A stretch of DNA of 64,000 nucleotides from Alphaproteobacteria bacterium (GCA_017983635.1 JAGOBA010000002.1:310001-374000); one strand, 5' to 3'; numbered from the stretch's first letter, positions 35,650-44,716 are shown. Notes: a model not told the origin generated them from the letters alone. Numbers and translations are program-made.

Positions 35650-36255
35650 ATGCAAAAATTCACCACCCTCACCGCCGTCGCAGCGCCGCTGCCGATGATC
35701 AACGTCGACACCGACATGATCATCCCGAAGCAGTTTTTGAAGACGATTCAAAGAACCGGCCTTGGCAAGCACCTGTTCGAGGAGATGCGCTACACGCCGG
35801 ACGGCAAAGAGCTACCCGATTTCGTGCTCAACAAGCCCGCCTACCGCAAGGCGCAGATTTTGGTCACCGGTCAAAATTTTGGCTGCGGTTCAAGCCGCGA
35901 GCACGCGCCCTGGGCGCTCGCCGACTTCGGCATCCGTTGCGTGATTGCGACGTCCTACGCCGACATCTTTTACAACAACTGCTTCAAGAACGGCATCCTA
36001 CCGATCGTGCTGCCGCAAGAAGACGTCGACAAGCTGATGGACGACGCGAACCGCGGGAGCAACGCCGTCGTCACCGTCGATCTCGAGAAACAAGAAATCC
36101 GCGGCCCCGACGGCGGCATGATCAAATTCGACGTGGACCCGTTCCGCAAACAATGCCTGCTGAACGGCTGGGACGACATCGGCCTCACCATGCGCCACGA
36201 AAAATCCATCGACGCCTTCGAAGCCAAACGCCGCGCGCAGACGCCGTGGCTCTGA
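35650..36255 (+). CDS. leuD: 3-isopropylmalate dehydratase small subunit
   Basis: Small (swivel-domain) subunit of isopropylmalate isomerase, 201 residues. Conserved features: [38 protein letters not shown], and [16 protein letters not shown]. Partner of leuC. A palindrome with terminator-like end follows directly after its stop (36258-36367). Confidence 0.97.
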   Translation: MQKFTTLTAVAAPLPMINVDTDMIIPKQFLKTIQRTGLGKHLFEEMRYTPDGKELPDFVLNKPAYRKAQILVTGQNFGCGSSREHAPWALADFGIRCVIATSYADIFYNNCFKNGILPIVLPQEDVDKLMDDANRGSNAVVTVDLEKQEIRGPDGGMIKFDVDPFRKQCLLNGWDDIGLTMRHEKSIDAFEAKRRAQTPWL

Positions 36256-36257
36256 GT

Positions 36258-36367
36258 AGAAGGCCTCACACAAGGCGCGAAGGAAGGCGCGAATGGGCAA
36301 CCGCAAAGCGCCTTTCCCAATTCGCGTCTTGCTTCGCGTTCTGCGCGCCTTCGCGTGAGGCCTTCTT
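36258..36367. repeat. Palindromic repeat / terminator after leuD
   Basis: The outer arms AGAAGGCCTCAC and GTGAGGCCTTCTT are perfect complements, and the inner arms continue imperfectly (GGCGCGAAGGAAGGCGCGAA against CGCGTCTTGCTTCGCGTTCT and the following bases). The right end runs into TTCTTTTG, so the structure could terminate leuD transcription. A fragment of the right arm recurs at 14026-14057. This looks like a dispersed palindromic element inserted at a gene end. Confidence 0.7.
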
Positions 36368-36592
36368 TTGAGCCCCTCTGCTGAGGCAATCGGCCCAATG
36401 GCGGCATCAGCACCGAAGTTCTATTATTGTTCCAAGTCAAAAGTTGAGGCCTGCACCCACTGAAATAACGCATGCATAACGCACAAAGAACGGATTCATA
36501 ACGGCAAAAACCGCAGAGATGAGCCAGAATAACGCAGATAACGCTTTTGCAGATGTAATTGAGTTTTCCCAGCAAGAAACGGCCTCCACCCG
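36368..36592. other. leuD-leuB intergenic remainder with TAACGC repeats
   Basis: No gene is visible here. From ~36460 to 36550 the sequence is unusually AT-rich for this window and contains five copies of an ATAACG unit (for example AATAACGCATG, CATAACGCAC, AATAACGCAG, GATAACGCT) at irregular spacing. It may be the half of another repeat element, or the leader of leuB. Confidence 0.45.
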
Positions 36593-37702
36593 ATGACCAA
36601 AACCCTCCTCCTTCTCCCCGGCGACGGCATCGGCCCCGAAGTGATGGCCGAGGTTGAGCGCTTGATCGCCTGGTTCAACGCCAAGGCCGGCGCGAAGTTC
36701 GAAACCGCACGCGACCTCGTCGGCGGCACGTCCTACGACAAGCACGACACGCCCGTGACCGAGGCCGCGATGCAAAAGGCACTCGACGCCGACGCGGTTC
36801 TTTTCGGCGCAGTCGGCGGCCCGAAGTGGGCGAGCATCCCCTATGCCAAACGGCCGGAGGCGGGCCTGCTGCGCCTGCGCAAGGACCTCGGCCTGTTCGC
36901 GAACCTGCGCCCCGCAATCTGCTTTGACGCGCTGAAAGCCTCGTCCACGCTGAAGCCCGAAATCGTCTCGGGCCTCGACATCATGATCGTGCGCGAGCTG
37001 ACCGGCGGCGTCTATTTCGGCGAACCGCGCGGCATCTCGACCATCGCGAACGGCGAGCGCCGCGCCGTCGACACCCAGGTCTACACGACCCACGAAATCC
37101 ATCGCATCGCCCGCGTCGCCTTCGAGCTCGCACGCCTGCGCGGCAACAAAGTCGCCTCCGCCGAGAAGCACAACGTGATGACGTCGGGCCTGCTCTGGAA
37201 GGAAGAGGTCACGAAACTCCACGCCGCCGATTACAAAGACCTGGAGCTCACCCACATCCTCGCCGACAACTGCGCGATGCAGCTCGTGCGCAACCCGAAG
37301 CAGTTCGACGTCATCGTCACCGACAACCTCTTCGGCGATATCCTGTCGGACGAAGCGGCACAGCTGACCGGCTCGATCGGTATGCTGCCGTCGGCCTCGT
37401 TGGGCGCCCGCGACGCGAAAACCGGCAAGCAACGCGCGCTCTACGAACCGATCCACGGCTCCGCACCGGATATCGCGGGCCAAGATAAGGCGAACCCCAT
37501 CGCCGCCATCATGTCGTTCGCCATGTGCCTGCGCTACTCCTTCGCCATGAAGAAAGAAGCCGACCTGATCGACAAAGCGGTCGCCCACGTCCTCGACCAA
37601 GGCATCCGCACCGGCGACATCATGCAACCGGGCATGCGCCTGGTCGGCACCAAAGACATGGGCTCAGCGATCCTCGCCGCCCTCGACAAGCTCGCAACAT
37701 GA
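36593..37702 (+). CDS. leuB: 3-isopropylmalate dehydrogenase
   Basis: NAD-dependent oxidative decarboxylase of leucine biosynthesis, 369 residues. Motifs: [19 protein letters not shown] at the start, [15 protein letters not shown], the metal-binding Asp region [20 protein letters not shown], and [19 protein letters not shown] for NAD binding. Same strand as leuC, leuD and asd. A large inverted repeat separates it from asd. Confidence 0.97.
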   Translation: MTKTLLLLPGDGIGPEVMAEVERLIAWFNAKAGAKFETARDLVGGTSYDKHDTPVTEAAMQKALDADAVLFGAVGGPKWASIPYAKRPEAGLLRLRKDLGLFANLRPAICFDALKASSTLKPEIVSGLDIMIVRELTGGVYFGEPRGISTIANGERRAVDTQVYTTHEIHRIARVAFELARLRGNKVASAEKHNVMTSGLLWKEEVTKLHAADYKDLELTHILADNCAMQLVRNPKQFDVIVTDNLFGDILSDEAAQLTGSIGMLPSASLGARDAKTGKQRALYEPIHGSAPDIAGQDKANPIAAIMSFAMCLRYSFAMKKEADLIDKAVAHVLDQGIRTGDIMQPGMRLVGTKDMGSAILAALDKLAT

Positions 37703-37732
37703 GCCAGATATTCGAACCAAACTCTTCGGTGA

Positions 37733-37976
37733 GTCAGCTCTCACCACCAAGACACCAAGGAGCACCAAGGTTTACGAAGAGGAAAATGAGCTCGCACAAT
37801 GAAACAATGACGCAATGGGGCGCACGCCCCTCGGCGCGAAGTGCCATCCAACCGTCCGGCTTCGCGCTGGCGCGCGCGGATGAATCACCCATTATTCCAT
37901 TGTTTCATCGTGTGAGATTTTCTTCCTTCTTGGTGGAACTTGGTGCTCCTTGGTGCCTTGGTGGTGAAAGGCTGAC
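37733..37976. repeat. Long inverted repeat between leuB and asd
   Basis: About 244 bp with arms of ~85 bp. Left CACCACCAAGACACCAAGGA pairs with right TCCTTGGTGCCTTGGTGGTG, and inner GCACAATGAAACAATG pairs imperfectly with CATTGTTTCATCGTGTG. The central ~70 bases contain shorter hairpins, such as GGGGCGCACGCCCC. There is no coding potential. The shape, a long imperfect hairpin in an intergenic gap, is that of a MITE-like or retained palindromic element. Confidence 0.75.
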
Positions 37977-38008
37977 GAGCCACCGCGCAACTCTCAGAAA
38001 GTAAGCAC

Positions 38009-39031
38009 ATGTCCTGGAAAGTCGCCGTCGTAGGAGCCACCGGTAATGTCGGGCGTGAGATGTTGAACATCTTGGCCGAGCGCGAATTCCCGGCCAGCGA
38101 AATCGTCGCCATCGCCTCGCGCAAGAGCGTTGGCCGCGAAGTCTCCTATGGCGACCATACGCTGAAATGCAAAGCGCTGGAGCACTTCGACTTCAAAGGC
38201 ACCGACATCGTCCTTATGTCGGCGGGCAGCGCGATCTCCGCCGAATGGTCGCCGAAAATCGCGGCCGCGGGCGCCGTCGTCATCGACAACTCCTCGAAGT
38301 GGCGGATGGACCCGGATGTGCCGCTCGTCGTGCCGGAGGTCAACGCCAACGCGATCGCGAAGTTCGCCAAGAAGAACATCATCGCCAACCCGAACTGCTC
38401 GACTGCGCAAATGGTCGTGGCGCTCAAACCTCTCCACGACGTCGCCCGCGTCAAGCGCGTGGTCGTCTCGACCTATCAGTCCGTCTCCGGCGCCGGCAAG
38501 GACGCGATGGACGAACTCTTCAACCAAACCCGCGCGATCTTCGTCACCGACTCGATCGAGGCGAAGAAGTTCACCAAACAAATCGCCTTCAACGTCATCC
38601 CCCACATCGACACCTTCATGGACGACGGCTTCACCAAAGAAGAATGGAAGATGGCGGCCGAAACGCGAAAAATCCTCGACCCCGATATCAAGGTGACGGC
38701 GACGTGCGTGCGCGTGCCCGTCTTCGTCGGCCATTCGGAGGCGATCAACATCGAATTCGAACGACCCATCACCGTCGATCAGGCGCGCGATCTGCTGCGC
38801 GAGGCGCCCGGCTGCATGGTCGTCGACAAGCGCGAAGATGGCGGCTACGTCACCCCGGTCGAATGCGTCGGCGACTACGCGACCTTCATCAGCCGCATTC
38901 GCAAGGACCCGACCGTCGAAAACGGCCTAGCCCTGTGGTGCGTCTCCGACAACCTCAGAAAAGGCGCCGCTCTGAACGCGATTCAAATCGCTGAAATCCT
39001 GATCGCAAGACACTTGAAGAAGGTCGCTTGA
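38009..39031 (+). CDS. asd: Aspartate-semialdehyde dehydrogenase
   Basis: NADPH-dependent enzyme converting aspartyl phosphate to aspartate semialdehyde, feeding lysine/diaminopimelate, threonine and methionine synthesis, 340 residues. The Rossmann start is VAVVGATGNVGREML; the catalytic cysteine is C130 in IIANPNCSTAQMVV; VPVFVGHSEAINIEF carries the active-site His. It supplies the diaminopimelate route that ends with dapF (22647). Confidence 0.97.
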   Translation: MSWKVAVVGATGNVGREMLNILAEREFPASEIVAIASRKSVGREVSYGDHTLKCKALEHFDFKGTDIVLMSAGSAISAEWSPKIAAAGAVVIDNSSKWRMDPDVPLVVPEVNANAIAKFAKKNIIANPNCSTAQMVVALKPLHDVARVKRVVVSTYQSVSGAGKDAMDELFNQTRAIFVTDSIEAKKFTKQIAFNVIPHIDTFMDDGFTKEEWKMAAETRKILDPDIKVTATCVRVPVFVGHSEAINIEFERPITVDQARDLLREAPGCMVVDKREDGGYVTPVECVGDYATFISRIRKDPTVENGLALWCVSDNLRKGAALNAIQIAEILIARHLKKVA

Positions 39032-39117
39032 TGGGGATCGGGTGATGGAGAATAGGGAATGGGTGATGGGATGAAACTGAAAACCCCAACCACCAATCCC
39101 CATACCCCGTCACCTAT
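39031..39117. repeat. Imperfect inverted repeat after asd
   Basis: G-rich left part (GATCGGGTGATGGAG, GGGAATGGGTGATGGG) and C-rich right part (CCCCAACCACCAATCCCC, ACCCCGTCACC) form a long imperfect hairpin. It lies between the convergent asd and lipoprotein genes and overlaps the last codons of the latter. It could act as a bidirectional terminator; pairing is weaker than in the other repeats. Confidence 0.4.
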
Positions 39118-39634
39118 TCGGCTCAGGCCTCACCACCCGTGGCCCCACCTGTACCAACACCTCGCGCGCATCGAACGCCCGAACGTCACCGTCCTGCCGC
39201 GGCGCTTTCAGCATGATGATCTCCGCGGTCGCGGTATAGGTCGTCACGGGTTGCACGTCGTACGAACCCCACGGCCGGTAGAACGGGTCGTGCCAGTCGG
39301 GAAATCCGTGGTAGAACCAGCCGCGCCCACCATAGTGATCGACCCAATAGCGATAGGACGTCTTCGCCTCGACGTCGCGCCCGACCAAGATGAAGTGCGA
39401 GAATCCGTTCTGAAGCGTGAGCTCCGCGGCGCGGTAGAGCAAATAGTCCTCGACCGTCTCTCGCTTCGTCAGCGAGTTCCCGCGGAACATCACCCTGTAC
39501 CGGTTCTGGTCGAGCCGCTCTTCCGAGAAGCCGAACCCCCGCGGCGGCGCGGGTTGATAGGGCGTGGGCGAGACGCAGGCGCTGAGAATGCTCACCGCCA
39601 AAACCAAAACGATCGCTTGGGCAAATCGGTTCAT
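39110..39634 (-). CDS. CC0125/CC1285-family lipoprotein
   Basis: Predicted outer- or inner-membrane lipoprotein of 174 residues. The signal peptide ends with the lipobox LSAC at Cys20. The body matches the small family named after Caulobacter CC0125/CC1285: YRVMFRGNSLTKRETVEDYL, LLYRAAELTLQNGFSHFIL. An aromatic-rich segment (RGWFYHGFPDWHDPFYRPWG) follows. The family has no known function. Confidence 0.85.
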   Translation of the reverse strand: MNRFAQAIVLVLAVSILSACVSPTPYQPAPPRGFGFSEERLDQNRYRVMFRGNSLTKRETVEDYLLYRAAELTLQNGFSHFILVGRDVEAKTSYRYWVDHYGGRGWFYHGFPDWHDPFYRPWGSYDVQPVTTYTATAEIIMLKAPRQDGDVRAFDAREVLVQVGPRVVRPEPNR

Positions 39635-39694
39635 GACACCCTCCGATTGAACGGCGTTCAGAATATCACTGAAAGCGTCCGCCGCGAAATTGAT

Positions 39695-40528
39695 CTAGCG
39701 CACAGGCGCGGCGGTCAAGAGTTGCGGCGGCGCAACGAGCGCCGCTTGGGCCCCGACCAGTTGAAGCTCGTCCGCCCCGGCACTCGCACGCAACACGCTA
39801 TCGACGGACGAACTGGCCCGCTCAAGGGCCAGAGCCGAGTTGTCTCCCGCGAGTCGTCGCGCCAGATAGAGCGCGGCGAAGAGATCGCCGGACCCGTTCG
39901 GAACCTGCTCGATCCGCGCCGCCGCCGTCGCCCAGGCGCCGTCGCGCGTGACCGCAACCGTCCCCACGCGTTCGCCGTCAAACGGCACAGACGTCACGAC
40001 CACCTCGGCCTTGCCGAGAGATCGCGCAGCGGCCGCGGCGCTCGCCGCATCGCCGACCTTCTGCGAGGTCAGACTGCTCAGCTCGAACCGGTTCGGTGTC
40101 GCGATATCCGCGATCGGCAACAACTCGCGCGCCATCGCCTCCGCCACGCCCGGCCGCGCGTAAGCCCCGTCATCGTCACCGAACACGGGATCGCACAGAT
40201 AAACGGCCTTCGGATTCAGCACCTTCACCCGTCGTACGGTGTCCGCGACCACGCCCGCCTGCTCCGCAGCGCCCAGATAGCCCGACAAAACCGCATCGCA
40301 CTGACCAAGCCAGCCATTGAGATCGAGCCCCGCAATCAACTCGCCCATCTTCGTGGCCGGCACGACTTCGCCTCGAAACGCCTGGTGCCCCGGATGGTTC
40401 GAGAGCAGCACCGTCGGCACCGCCCAAACTTCGATCCCCAGACGCTGCAGCGCGAACCGTGCCGCGCCGTTCCCGACATGCCCGCGCACGACTTCGGACT
40501 GAATGGACAAGACCGTGAGTTTACGCAT
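39695..40528 (-). CDS. pdxY: Pyridoxal kinase
   Basis: Ribokinase-fold kinase of vitamin B6 salvage, 277 residues, phosphorylating pyridoxal. Family motifs: LSIQSEVVRGHVGNGAARF at the N-terminus, YLCDPVFGDDDGAYARPGVA, TPNRFELSSLT, and the catalytic ARIEQVPNGSGDLFAALYLA (the GTGD motif reads GSGD). It overlaps the end of the sigma-factor gene by 8 bases, so it is probably co-expressed in the YciI-sigma operon. A Val sits where many PdxY proteins have Tyr in the VxxGHVGN region. Confidence 0.9.
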   Translation of the reverse strand: MRKLTVLSIQSEVVRGHVGNGAARFALQRLGIEVWAVPTVLLSNHPGHQAFRGEVVPATKMGELIAGLDLNGWLGQCDAVLSGYLGAAEQAGVVADTVRRVKVLNPKAVYLCDPVFGDDDGAYARPGVAEAMARELLPIADIATPNRFELSSLTSQKVGDAASAAAAARSLGKAEVVVTSVPFDGERVGTVAVTRDGAWATAAARIEQVPNGSGDLFAALYLARRLAGDNSALALERASSSVDSVLRASAGADELQLVGAQAALVAPPQLLTAAPVR

Positions 40529-41777
40529 CGGCCGCTTGAGTGAGTCTCGCTTCGACCAGTCTACGCTCCTGCGTGGACATGGAAAGCGCCAGCGCGCGCT
40601 GAAACGCCGCCCGCGCCGCCTGCCGCCGCCCGCGCTTAAGCTCCAGATCGCCGATCGTCATGTGATAGGGCAAATAGCGCCCGACGGCCTTCTGTTCCTC
40701 AAGTCCATGCAAGGCTTCGAGCGCCGCGTCCGCACCCTTAACCATCGACAGCGCAATCGCCCGGTTGATCGCAACCACCGGCGACGGCGCGATCTCGCTC
40801 AACCCGTCATAGTAGGAAAGCAAGCTCGCCCAATCCGTTTGCCGCCACGACGGCGCCGCCGCATGCACCGAGGCGATCCCCGCCTCCAGATGCAGCGCCG
40901 TCAAAACCGCATCGTTTCGCGCCGCGGAGAGGTGCTGAAACCCGCGCGCGATCATCGCCTGATCCCAAAGCCGCCGGTCTTGGGCCTCCAGCAACACAGG
41001 GTTCCCGTCCGCCGCCACCCGCGCCCGCCGCCGCGCATGCTGGAACAAGATCAGGGCTGCCAGCGCATGCGCCTCGGGCGACGAGGCCACCGGATGCCAA
41101 GCAACAAGCTCTGCCAGCCGGAGCGCCTCCTCGCAAATGTCCTCGCGCACCAGCGTATCGCCGTCGCTCGCCGAGTATCCTTCGTTGAACAAGAGATAGA
41201 TCGTGCGCAAAACCGACGGCATCCGCTGGTTGAGCGCTGCGCCGCTCGGCATTTCAAACGCGATCCCAAGCTCCCGAATGCGCACCTTCGCGCGCACGAC
41301 ACGCTGCGCCATAGCTTCAGGCGTCGCAAGAAATGCCCGCGCGATCTCTTCGACCGAAAAACCGCACACGGTCTTCAACGTCAGCGCCAAACGCGCCTCC
41401 GTCTCCAGCGCCGGATCGCAACAGAGCACAATCAGCGCCAACTCCTCATCGCCGATCCCGCTCGTGTCCGGTGCTGTGCGCAAGTGCTCGATCCAATCGG
41501 TCACCTTGGGCTCCAACGCACTCATCATCGCGTGCCGGCGCAGCCGGTCGAGCGCGCGATTGCGCGCCGCGGTGAGCAGCCATGCGAACGGGTTGTCCGG
41601 CACGCCTCGCGGCCCCCACGTTTCGAACGCCGCCAAGAAGGCGTCCTGCACGCAATCTTCCGCGAGCGACAGGCCAGACGCACCCAGCGTGCGCGTCAAC
41701 GCGCCGACCAAACGCCCGCTCTCGCGCCGCGACAGGCGCTCGATCAACGAACGAATCTCGGTCGACGCGCCGCTCAT
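40521..41777 (-). CDS. ECF42-type RNA polymerase sigma factor
   Basis: Extracytoplasmic-function sigma factor of 418 residues, far longer than the usual ~190. Regions 2 and 4 occupy the first ~175 residues (LAEDCVQDAFLAAFETWGPR is region 2; CGFSVEEIARAFLATPEAMA, with QRVVRAKVRIRE, is region 4). The C-terminal ~220 residues are the helical TPR-like extension of ECF42 proteins (RTIYLLFNEGYSAS, LSYYDGLSEIAPSPVVAINR). As in other ECF42 loci, a YciI/DGPF protein is encoded directly upstream and no anti-sigma factor is nearby. A motif resembling the ECF42 promoter lies before the YciI gene. Confidence 0.9.
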   Translation of the reverse strand: MSGASTEIRSLIERLSRRESGRLVGALTRTLGASGLSLAEDCVQDAFLAAFETWGPRGVPDNPFAWLLTAARNRALDRLRRHAMMSALEPKVTDWIEHLRTAPDTSGIGDEELALIVLCCDPALETEARLALTLKTVCGFSVEEIARAFLATPEAMAQRVVRAKVRIRELGIAFEMPSGAALNQRMPSVLRTIYLLFNEGYSASDGDTLVREDICEEALRLAELVAWHPVASSPEAHALAALILFQHARRRARVAADGNPVLLEAQDRRLWDQAMIARGFQHLSAARNDAVLTALHLEAGIASVHAAAPSWRQTDWASLLSYYDGLSEIAPSPVVAINRAIALSMVKGADAALEALHGLEEQKAVGRYLPYHMTIGDLELKRGRRQAARAAFQRALALSMSTQERRLVEARLTQAADA

Positions 41778-42128
41778 CTAGAGCTGATGCACTTCGCGCA
41801 CTTCGATCCGCCCGCCATACTTCAGATGCGGACACTCTTTCGCGATCTCGCAGGCCTCCGCATAGTCCTTGGCAATGATCGCAAAGTAGCCGCCGACGAC
41901 TTCCTTGCTCTCCGCGTACGGGCCGTCCGTCACCACGATCTTGCCCGCCTTCGGCCGCAACACCTTTCCCGCGTCCTCGGTCAGCTTCTCGCCACCGGCA
42001 AAGCGCTTGGCCTCGCGCATCTTCGTGGCCCAAGCGCTGTATTCCCCGATCACCCGCATCATCTCGTCCGGCGCGCGGTTGTCGAACTGCCCTTGGTTCT
42101 CGTGCAAAAACAGCATGTAGGTCGGCAT
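41778..42128 (-). CDS. YciI/DGPF-domain protein
   Basis: Small ferredoxin-like-fold protein of 116 residues in the YCII-related family, the standard partner of ECF42 sigma factors. It starts MPTYMLFLHENQGQFDNRAP and contains VTDGPYAESKEVVGGYFAII, where the eponymous DGPF motif reads DGPY. The biochemical role of these partners is not settled. Its stop is immediately followed by the sigma-factor start codon, so the two are coupled. Confidence 0.9.
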   Translation of the reverse strand: MPTYMLFLHENQGQFDNRAPDEMMRVIGEYSAWATKMREAKRFAGGEKLTEDAGKVLRPKAGKIVVTDGPYAESKEVVGGYFAIIAKDYAEACEIAKECPHLKYGGRIEVREVHQL

Positions 42129-42164
42129 TTGGTTCTCCCCGGTCACATCATAATCCGTCTCAAG

Positions 42165-42191
42165 GACGAACCACAGGGCTCGAAATCGACG
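42165..42191 (-). promoter_or_regulatory. Candidate ECF42-dependent promoter
   Basis: On the minus strand CGTCGA (42191-42186) is followed after exactly 17 bases by CGTC (42168-42165). ECF42 promoters described in other bacteria have TGTCGA at -35 and CG[A/T]C at -10, so this differs at one position. It would drive the YciI-sigma-pdxY operon with a ~30-base leader, making the sigma factor self-activating. Confidence 0.45.
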
Positions 42192-42239
42192 GCAAGGCCC
42201 GCTAGGTTGCGCCGAACCCGACAACCGACGGAATTCCGC

Positions 42240-43094
42240 ATGAAAATCCGCCCCCGCCGCAGCGTCCTTTACATGCCCGGCTCCAATGCCCGCGCCCTGG
42301 AGAAGGCTGCATCTCTGCCGGCCGATGCCCTGATCCTCGACCTTGAGGACGCGGTCGCGCCGGAATCGAAAGAGCTCGCGCGCACGCAAGTATGCGCCGC
42401 AGTCAAAGACCGCCGCTTCGGTAAGCGCGAGGTGATCATTCGCGTCAACGGTCTCGACACACCGTGGGGACATGATGACATGGATGCCGCGGCCGGCGCC
42501 GGCCCGGACGCAATTCTGGTGCCCAAGATCAGTGATGCCCACGACGTCGCCCACGCGCATCAGCATCTGGGCGACGGCCCGGCTGCGCTTTGGCTCATGA
42601 TGGAAACCCCGCGCGCCATGTTCAACGCGAACGAGATCGCAGGCGCCGGCGGCAAGCTCACTTGCTTCGTCATGGGCACGAACGATCTGGTCAAGGAGCT
42701 GCGAGCGCAGCACACGCCGGGCCGTGAGGCGCTGCTCACGGCGCTCAATGTCAGCGTGATGGCCGCCCGCGCTCACGGCCTCGTTGCCATCGACGGTGTC
42801 TTCAACGAGATCGCCGACACCGCAGGCTTCGAAGCGGTCTGCCGCCAAGGCCGGGCCTTAGGTTTCGACGGCAAGACCCTCATCCACCCCTCGCAGATCG
42901 AGGTCTGTAATCGCGTCTTCACCCCGGACCCTGAGGAAGTCGCCAGGGCCCGGGCCATCCTCGCCGCCTTCGACCGCCCCGAAAACAAAGGTAAAGGCAC
43001 AATCGCCTTGGACGGGCGGATGGTCGAACTCTTACACGCCGAGATTGCTCGCCAGACCGTCGCGCTCGCTGACGCAATCGCGAGCAACAGTTGA
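42240..43094 (+). CDS. HpcH/HpaI-family acyl-CoA lyase or thioesterase (CitE/Mcl2-like)
   Basis: TIM-barrel protein of 284 residues related to citrate lyase beta subunit, malyl-CoA lyase and (3S)-malyl-CoA thioesterase. Signatures: RRSVLYMPGSNARALEKAAS at the start, ALILDLEDAVAPESKELART, LMMETPRAMFNANEIAGAGG (metal-binding Glu) and LGFDGKTLIHPSQIEVCNRV. The length fits the Mcl2/CitE group better than the ~320-residue Mcl1. A mesaconyl-CoA hydratase gene lies 1.6 kb downstream, and the two together suggest steps of the ethylmalonyl-CoA pathway. The exact reaction (lyase or thioesterase) cannot be decided from sequence. Confidence 0.8.
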   Translation: MKIRPRRSVLYMPGSNARALEKAASLPADALILDLEDAVAPESKELARTQVCAAVKDRRFGKREVIIRVNGLDTPWGHDDMDAAAGAGPDAILVPKISDAHDVAHAHQHLGDGPAALWLMMETPRAMFNANEIAGAGGKLTCFVMGTNDLVKELRAQHTPGREALLTALNVSVMAARAHGLVAIDGVFNEIADTAGFEAVCRQGRALGFDGKTLIHPSQIEVCNRVFTPDPEEVARARAILAAFDRPENKGKGTIALDGRMVELLHAEIARQTVALADAIASNS

Positions 43095-43240
43095 CGACAA
43101 ACGGGGCACTTTGCCCTCTTTGCGCCCCAATGGTACTATGTGATTGGAGCGCTGGGCCGGGCCTCGTTAAGGGGTTCGGCTTCGCTTTTTTTCGGACGGG
43201 TTCGCCCGTCTACGGTCGAAACAAGACTTTGGGGTTCCTG

Positions 43241-43918
43241 ATGTTGAAGCGCGTGTTTGCCGCCCTCGGTGTGATCACCATTCTCGCGGCCCTGACACTT
43301 CCCTCCTTTGCCGTTGAAGGCGTCGGCGAACGCCAAGAGCGCAGGAAGCGCGAAGCGCAGGCCTACCCGCAACAGGCCTACGAAGCTCTGCAGAAGAACG
43401 AGCTCGACCGCGCTATCGAACTGTACACAAAGGCGATAGATTCGCGCGCGTTCAAGGATCAACCGCAAACGCTGGGCGAGATCTATTTCGGCCGCGGCAA
43501 CGCCTACCGTTTGAAGAAGGACTGCACGACCGCGCTCGTCGATTACAATAAGGCCGCCGAGACGCTGCAAGAAGGCGATCTCTATTTAACGATGGCCGCC
43601 TGTTATCTGGAACTGAAGCAAGAGGATCAGGCGCTCGTCGCCTTGGACACGGCGGTCAAGCTCGATCCCGATGCCGCAATGTATCGCAGCGCGCGTTGCA
43701 AACTTCTCTTCAATCGCAAGGACTTTGCCGGCGCGGTCCCGGACTGTGAGAAGGCGCTCGCGGCAACACCGGATGACAAGTACGTCTTGACCGCGGCATC
43801 GCAAGCAGCCGAGCAAACTGGCAACCGGCCGCGCGCTGCGGAACTCTATCGCAAGCTCTTGGCGGTCGACCCCGGCAATCCGATCGCAACCGAAGGGTTG
43901 AAGCGCCTGGGCGGCTAG
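43241..43918 (+). CDS. Exported TPR-repeat protein
   Basis: Periplasmic protein of 225 residues. The signal peptide MLKRVFAALGVITILAALTL ends near LPSFA. About four TPR-like helical repeats follow: AYEALQKNELDRAIELYTKA, YFGRGNAYRLKKDCTTALVD, MAACYLELKQEDQALVALDT, and the C-terminal AAELYRKLLAVDPGNP. I used the ATG at the signal peptide; the frame extends upstream without a convincing start. A similar TPR protein is encoded next (44005-44712). A role as protein-protein scaffold in the envelope is likely; partners are unknown. Confidence 0.82.
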   Translation: MLKRVFAALGVITILAALTLPSFAVEGVGERQERRKREAQAYPQQAYEALQKNELDRAIELYTKAIDSRAFKDQPQTLGEIYFGRGNAYRLKKDCTTALVDYNKAAETLQEGDLYLTMAACYLELKQEDQALVALDTAVKLDPDAAMYRSARCKLLFNRKDFAGAVPDCEKALAATPDDKYVLTAASQAAEQTGNRPRAAELYRKLLAVDPGNPIATEGLKRLGG

Positions 43919-44004
43919 TGCGTTTCGATTGATCGTCGATTTTGAAAGCAAGCGGCGCGCGGTCACCAAAAAATGTCGCGCCGCAGTGCAAGAGGAGTGA
44001 AGAA

Positions 44005-44712
44005 GTGAAGCGAGTTCTGATCGGTCTTTTGTTTGCGATCCTGACGACGCCCGCGATATTCGCGCAGCCAACACCGGCGGCAACACCAGCCGTGCCGCCG
44101 CCAGGAACGACGCCGGCACAGCCCTCCGGCAACCCGCCGGTCCGCTACGACTGGCAAGGCAATCACAAGAAAGCACAAGCCGCCCTCGCGGCCCGCGACT
44201 ACAAGACGGCGATCAAGCTCTTCACCGAAATCTTGGAGTCCGGCCGCTTGCCGAAGACCTGGCTCGGTCCGACTTTGTATTTCCGTGGCAAGTCGTTCCG
44301 CTCCACGCGCCAATATGACAAGGCCATCGCTGACTACGTTGCGGCGACCGAGGCGGATCCAAAAATGGATGTTGCCTTTTACGAGCTTGGCGCAACCTAC
44401 CAAGCAATGAACCAGCACGCCAAAGCCACGCAAGCTTTCGGGCAAGCGATAGCGATCAAGAACAACAACGCCGACTACTACTACGGCCGCTGTGTGTCCT
44501 TTAGCTGGCTCGGCAACGTCAAGTCTGCCGTCAGCGATTGCGAAGCCGCGACGCGCCTTCGTCCGGGCAGCGCCGAGATGCTGGGCGTCCTGGGCCGCCT
44601 CTATGAGGACAGCGGACAGAAGCAGCGCGCGATCGAAACCTATCGCCGCGCGCTTGCGATCAATCCGAACCAGCCTGAGGCCGCCGAAGGCCTAAAGGCG
44701 TTGACGAAGTAA
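44005..44712 (+). CDS. Exported TPR-repeat protein
   Basis: Periplasmic protein of 235 residues starting with GTG, preceded by an AGAGGAG ribosome-binding site. The signal peptide VKRVLIGLLFAILTTPAIFA is followed by a short Pro/Thr/Ala-rich linker and then TPR repeats (KAQAALAARDYKTAIKLFTE, YDKAIADYVAATEADPKMDV, HAKATQAFGQAIAIKNNNAD, RAIETYRRALAINPNQPEAA). Similar in layout and ending (EGLKAL/EGLKRL) to the preceding gene, so the two are probably an old duplication. Confidence 0.82.
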   Translation: MKRVLIGLLFAILTTPAIFAQPTPAATPAVPPPGTTPAQPSGNPPVRYDWQGNHKKAQAALAARDYKTAIKLFTEILESGRLPKTWLGPTLYFRGKSFRSTRQYDKAIADYVAATEADPKMDVAFYELGATYQAMNQHAKATQAFGQAIAIKNNNADYYYGRCVSFSWLGNVKSAVSDCEAATRLRPGSAEMLGVLGRLYEDSGQKQRAIETYRRALAINPNQPEAAEGLKALTK

Positions 44713-44716
44713 GCGG

